A stretch of 64,000 nucleotides of DNA from Cryptomeria japonica (Eukaryota; Streptophyta; Pinopsida; Cupressales; Cupressaceae). Shown here in pieces: positions 58,783 to 64,000 of this stretch (position 1 is its first letter; the number at the start of each line of letters is the position of its first letter). The notes under the pieces were generated by a model. That model searched no databases, was not told where the DNA came from, and saw only the letters and a list, made by a program, of their open reading frames with translations. The DNA lies in assembly GCF_030272615.1 (NCBI RefSeq), contig NC_081414.1, positions 909,297,009 through 909,361,008 on the forward strand, in the 5' to 3' direction. The translations under genes and the position numbers were made by a program.

Positions 58783-58931
58783 GCGTCTGTGTCTGTTCAA
58801 ACCGCGTCTGTGTCGGATAAGCGCGTCTGTGAAGTACAGAATAGCGTCTGTGTTTTTATCAGCGTCTGTGTCAAACAGAGAGGCGTCTGTGTCTGGGAAT
58901 AGCGTCTGTGAAGTATACAAAGGCGTCTGTG
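58783..58931 (+). repeat. array 2: eight exact copies of gcgtctgtg at about 20-nt spacing
   Basis: Copies start at 58783, 58804, 58823, 58844, 58862, 58883, 58902 and 58923, with steps 21, 19, 21, 18, 21, 19, 21. All eight keep the full 9-mer. About 1.2 kb separates this from array 1. Confidence 0.97.
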
Positions 58932-59424
58932 TCAGGATTTGAAAACTTTAACAGTCAAGCAAACAAAGAAAATCAGTTTCGGCATACTTGAGCTTCTTAG
59001 GTTGTCTCTTCAGGTTTCATCTAGCATTCAGCCTGTTCTAAGGTTTCACACAGTCCATCATTGCTTCACATCTCATTTTACATTCACAATTGTCTAAACT
59101 TGAGTCAAAAGGTCACTTGCTTGTCCTCATCATATTTTGTCAACACACTACATACAACTACACTTTGCTAAGTGGTCCCTCATCAAGGTTTCTTACCTTT
59201 GGGTCTCATTTGGTCTTACTTAGAGTCAAGGTCAGCTTACCTCATCAAGAGAAACTATCCTCTCTTTGGAAGTCACACCTACTCTACTACTTACATACTT
59301 GGTCTTACACTTTGGACATTGCAAGTACACCCCAAGATTCATTTACACTCCATACAACTCTTGGTCTTCCATACTCTTTTCATTTTTCATCTAGTCTCTC
59401 ACATGTTGGTCTAACACCTAGTTC

Positions 59425-62400
59425 ATGGTTGAAACCCACCTTCAAAAATCTAGGAGAATAGCTAAAGAAGCTCAAGAATCCGTAAACATGAGTTCTTATG
59501 AGTATGACAATGATCTATTCTATAATCCTGAGCACACTACATTACCAGACATGAATGTTTATAGACACAATCCAAATGTGGAAAGCACAAACACTATAAA
59601 CAACAATGCTACACACAATGACACAGTGGACAACTCTTCAATATTATCAGCAGACATACAAGAATCCATAATGGATCCTCAATTCAATAGATTGGTTGAA
59701 GAGATAATGAGGAGAGATCGTCAATACTTTTTAAACATGATGGCACAAAGTGGAGCTAAAATACCGCATGATTTTGACTTATCTCAACTTATGGAAAGTC
59801 GACCCTCACAACAAACTCAACCTAACATGGATCAAAGGAGACCAAATAGTGGAGGAAATAGAGGACCGAATAATATGATGCCGGAGTCACCATCAGCTTT
59901 GCTTCAAAAGCCAGCAATCCCACATACACAAGCTCAAACATATGATACTTACACTCAAGGACCATCATGGAGGCCTTATGCTCAATCACATGCTCAAGGT
60001 ATGAATCAATCAAAACAAGTGGATACTCAAGGACATCCTCAAAATTTTGACACAAGGAGACCTCATGTCAAAATTGGGGGCAACATAATGGAAAATGAAA
60101 GGCCTATTGAATATGGTTTATACACACAAAATAGATATGGGGTCCCTCAACAAGAAGTTATGCCAAGTGCTCCATACATGTCGCAACAATATAGACCTCC
60201 ATATGGGCATGTCTACGATCAGTATCATCCATACATGCAACAAGCTCCTCCTCAAATGGGCATTTCAAACATGGGGTATGCTACAAGAAATCCATCTCCT
60301 CCCAAGAATAATTTGGAGCAACAAATTAGAGATCTACAAAAGAAAATGGAGGACATGAGTACACCAAAACCTACATACACTATGAGAGATATATGTCCTT
60401 ATCCCTTCGATAAGAGCATTCCAATGCCTCCATTTCCTCCACACTTTGTAACGCCAAAATTTGACAAATATAGAGGGAGAGGAGACCCCAAGGCACACAT
60501 AAGACAATTCTTCACAGCTTGCATTGAGGTAGCGGCAGAAGAAACATACTTAATGAGGTTATTCCCATAGAGCTTAGGCGACCAAGCTATGGAATGGTTT
60601 TCTCAATTACCTCTTGGTATTAAGTCATGGGGTGACTTAGCGGAGGCATTCATTCAGCATTTCTCTTACAACATTGAAACAGATGTCTCAGTTACTACCT
60701 TGTGCAATACTAAACAAAAGGAAGGAGAATCTTTCGCAACATTTTTACAAAGATGGAGAAATCTAGCTAGCAGATGCTCTTGTGAAATCCCACAGAAACA
60801 AATGGTAGAAATGTTCACACAAAATGTTAATAAGGCTATTGGCTATGATCTCAGAAAAGCTTGTTTGTCTACATTCAAGGATGTCATTGAAAAGGGCCTA
60901 GCAACAGAAAAGGTCTTAATTGAACAAGGAGTTATCAAACTATTCAAAGAAAACAAAGAGGACTTTAAAGGAAAGGACAAACCAAAATTTTGGAATAAGA
61001 ACAAGAACACAGTTAATGATGGTGTTGTTGATGCCAATACAGTGAGACCCAAGTTCGTCTTTTCTGGATCAAGTTCTACCAACAATCAGGTGAACACTCA
61101 AACAACTTCTAGACCACGAAGGAAGTACACTCCATTGGGGGAACCACTTGAATCAGTATTCAAAAAGCTTGTGGCAAACAAAGTGATCACAGTTCCAGAT
61201 TTTCCTCCATATGAACCAAAGGTCAAACCAAATTGGTGGAATGATGATGAGTATTGTGAGTTTCATAAGAGCAAGGGTCACAAGACAGGTAATTGCCATT
61301 GATTGAAAAACATTGTGCAAGATCTCATTGACAGAGGAGATATAGAGATTGAGGGACATTCATCTAATCAAGAGCATGAGATGTTTAAGGAACCATTCCC
61401 AAAACATGACAAAGGAAAAGGCAAAGTCACAGATGATCAAGCCAATTATACTAGAGCACCTTACAATTATGATTCTACTATCAATCACATCTCAATGGAC
61501 AATCATATCTCTACTATTACTATCAAGAACAAAAACCCTGAGAATCCTTCTCAGAGACCCAAAATTGTCCTAAAAGGTGTGGGATCTTCGTCCGAATCTA
61601 CCTCTGAATGTCATGTTACAACCCGTCAAGGTAAGATCACATTGCCAGGTACCCCCACTAAGAATACCAATCCTTTATCAATCAAGCCTAAGTACGACCT
61701 TGTAGAGCAATTAGGGAAGACACCTACACTCATCTCTATTCTTGAGCTCCTACGTATATCCCCTGCACATAAAGCTATCCTTGACAAAATCTTGAGAGAC
61801 ACTGCCGTCCCTACTGATCTGAACGTGGACCAGTTTCAGGCCATGGTGGGATACCTATCTGTTCCACACTCCCTCACATTTACAGAAGTCGATGACGCCT
61901 CCATAAGTCAGCCACATAATGCACCTCTACATGTTGAAGCCTTCATACATAAACATAGAATAAAGCGAGTCCTGATAGATGGAGGAGCAGGTCTTAATAT
62001 TTGTACCTTGAGTACCATCAGACAATTGGGATATTCTGATAGGGCTGTGAATTCTACAAACCAAATCACCATCAAGGCTTATGATGATGAAGAGCGCTCG
62101 TCCAAGGGCACAGTCACCTTACCGCTAAGAATAGGGCCAGTCACAAAGGATGTGGTTTGTCAAGTCCTAGACCTTGATCTCACATACAACATATTGCTAG
62201 GACGTCCTTGGATTCATGAAATGAGGGCAGTCCCATCAACATGCCATCAGTGCATTAAGTTTCCTCACAATGGAGTTGAAGTGACCGTCAATGGTGATCC
62301 AAATCCATTCATATATTGTAATAACTTGAGGTCACATACTGAAACTATCATTCCCAGTAATCGTGAGGCTACTCCTTCTTCAGCATATATTGATCCTGAG

Positions 62401-64000
62401 TCATTAAAGCCCTCGACATCCAAACAAGGTGAACTTAGAGCCAAGTTTCAAGACAAAGGCATGGGAGAATACACTCTGAATCAGACAATGTTTTTACGAC
62501 AAGTCCTAAGCTCTCCAAAGGAATATGGGAGGCCACATCCTGACAAGAAAATCTCCATCATGATACTCAAATGGGATCCTACCATCTTTCAAAAATGGGG
62601 TGAACTAGAAGAAGAAAATTTATATAAAATGCTCTATAAGGACGTTGAAGAGGACACACATGATCAGATTATTATACCCTGTGAGAACTATGGCAAAGGC
62701 TTCAAAATTTTGCAAAGATTTGGGTATGACGGAAAAAGCCCTCTCGGACTACGCAAAGAAGGTGTCATGGAGCCCTTACAACCTGAGCTAACTACAAGAA
62801 GGGAACGTTCCAAGGGGCTTGGTTTTCTGAATCCCAGACTACATAATAAAAGAACAAAAGAGGTATGGAAAATCAAAGTTGCTGAAGTTCAACAAGAGGA
62901 TTACTATTCCACAGACTCCAATGAGTGGGAATGGGGTTCAGACAAATCCTCCAGTGACTATGAGCTCACTAAAACATTCAGAGAGCCAGATGAACCCACA
63001 GAGGAGGAGGAATTTTACAAAAAGTTTAGAGTTGGTCAAGAACCAACCCATAAGGATCTCGCACAAGCTTCGTTTCAAGGTCCTAGGTCAAAATCACATA
63101 GGATGAGGACACCTGTCCCAGAAGGCTCTACTAGTGATGACAATTTGGATTTGCTCACGATCGAAACTGATGAGGAGAGTGCCATCGATGACCTCGACGA
63201 TTTCCTTGACATACCTGAATATAACCACATCTTCACTCTTCGTCCAGCAAACTCTGAAAACACTAATGACCTTCCCCTTGTTCACCCCCAACTCATTGAC
63301 TGGGATCATGAAGGACCAGCACAATTTGATACATTTCAAAATGACGAAGCTATTATCGACTACCTTGGCATTCGAGATGATCTTCCCCCTAGAGACCACA
63401 AAGCAGGATATGCCATAGAGCTCAACAACATAGCATACTTTGGTGAGGGTGTCGGGCCTTCTAGTCGCAAAAATGTGAAAATAAAAACAAAACAAGGGTC
63501 TTATGGCGAAAACCACACTGTGGCGCTATCTGACTCCAAAAAAGTAAAAAGAAAGGACGTATCTAAGGGTGAAAACCTCTCTGAGGCGCCCGAAGATGGA
63601 AGGCTCGACATTCTCCCAGCATCATACGAGGAAAAATCATCTATGTTGGTAGAGGAGACTATAAAGACAAACATTGGTACAGCAGAGGTTCCACACAACA
63701 TATTTTTGGCTCAATCATTGACAGAGGCCGAGAGGACAAAATTCATAAGCTTTTTCAAGGAACGACAAGTCAACTTTGCATGGTCATACGCTGATATGCC
63801 TGGGCTAGACCCGGATTTGGTGATGCATCATTTAACAGTCAAACCGGGGGCAAAACCAGTAAAGCAGAAATTAAGGAAAATGCATCCACGAGTGGCATTG
63901 CTAGTCAAGGCAGAGCTAGAGAAATTATTGGATGTCGGATTCATACGCCCAATTGATTATCCTGAATGGATTTCCAATTTAGTACCTGTCAGCAAACTGG
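59425..64000 (+). pseudogene. gag-pro-pol of Tat element G, two stops in gag, runs off the window
   Basis: The frame begins at the ATG at 59425 (a second ATG, MSSYEYD, follows at 59488). The Gln/Pro-rich gag N-terminus leads to the gag core at about 60460-60990 (WFSQLPLGIKSWGDLAEAF), split by a TAG at 60568-60570. The Tat-type knuckle (CEFHKSKGHKTGNC, 61255-61296) is followed by a TGA at 61300-61302. From there the frame is open: pre-protease segment near 61690 (YDLVEQLGKTP), protease Asp at 61978 in a DGGAG motif, LLGRPWIHEM near 62194, G-patch-like motif at 62686-62830 (GKGFKILQRFGYDGKSPLG), an acidic stretch to about 63220, and the RT entry (FAWSYADMPGLDP, KQKLRKMHP) from 63777. RT catalytic motifs, RNase H and integrase lie outside. 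Confidence 0.88.

Larger units (their letters stand above)
57203..59424 (+). other. 2.2-kb untranslated leader of element G
   Basis: There is no conserved ORF; the open frames seen are products of the two repeat arrays. A strong splice-acceptor-like site, a T-rich run followed by gcag/g, lies at 57394-57415. The second half of the leader is pyrimidine-rich before the gag ATG. Confidence 0.6.
56423..64000 (+). mobile_element. Ty3/gypsy Tat-lineage retrotransposon G, 3' end outside window
   Basis: A 780-bp LTR is followed by a primer binding site, an unusually long 2.2-kb leader, and a gag-pro-pol frame that runs off the window just as RT begins. Pre-protease, protease and G-patch-like segments match those of the left Tat element in order and style but not closely in sequence. 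Unlike the left element it has a true gag. Two in-frame stops lie in gag; from 61303 the frame is open to the window end. Confidence 0.88.

Noticed and set aside
57316..58931. CRISPR-like array
   Set aside because: The repeat is only 9 nt, spacers are 10-12 nt, and the context is a plant retrotransposon leader.
58498..58942. Cys/Val/Ser-rich open frames over array 2
   Set aside because: They are products of the repeat array in shifting frames, with no conserved protein.

Overview
The window looks like plant nuclear DNA, and its density of old, nested LTR retrotransposons suggests a large repeat-rich genome. A gymnosperm is my best guess from element types and the style of the PPR remnant; that is inference, as no species-diagnostic gene is present. 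I find no intact host gene. Host-derived sequence is limited to the 3' part of a short-chain dehydrogenase/reductase gene (28898-29548, minus) and a decayed PPR gene split by a retrotransposon (44860-45455 and 52346-53250, minus). The remainder is mobile elements and AT-rich spacer.

Left block (1-20768, nested). A Ty3/gypsy Tat-lineage element on the minus strand (1-8594, 3' LTR outside the window) carries a long pol with two RNase H domains and a G-patch-like motif, but has no recognisable gag domain. It abuts an LTR piece of a Sirevirus-like Copia element (8595-9262, plus), which in turn abuts the broken reverse transcriptase of a minus-strand Sirevirus-like Copia element A (9263-12680 plus leader, PBS and LTR at 19213-20768). 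A second Sirevirus-like element B (12681-19212, two LTRs) sits inside the leader of A with a perfect 5-bp target duplication.

Middle (20769-45455). Mostly AT-rich spacer with a tandem repeat (21421-21770), a widely spaced inverted repeat pair (22103/24708), a 5'-truncated LINE-like insert with a 15-bp target duplication (25919-26321), a decayed Copia remnant D (26690-28493), the SDR remnant, a complete but nonsense-riddled Tork-like Copia element C (30147-35746), a solo LTR with a perfect target duplication (38588-39937) and unclassified duplicated sequence near 41-42 kb.

Right block (45456-64000). A chromovirus-type Ty3/gypsy element E (minus) is inserted in the PPR pseudogene and itself carries a solo LTR in its pol. 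A truncated gypsy element F (53540-56422, minus) has its LTR interrupted by a second Tat-lineage element G (56423 to beyond the end, plus). The most unusual structures are in G: five perfect AT-rich palindromes in its LTR, and two arrays of a 9-mer (gcgtctgtg) repeated about every 20 nt with spacing alternating between 19 and 21 in its 2.2-kb untranslated leader.

The coding parts of the elements are classical: gag, protease, reverse transcriptase, RNase H and integrase, each read from one or a few frames with stops or frameshifts. None seen here is intact as a whole.
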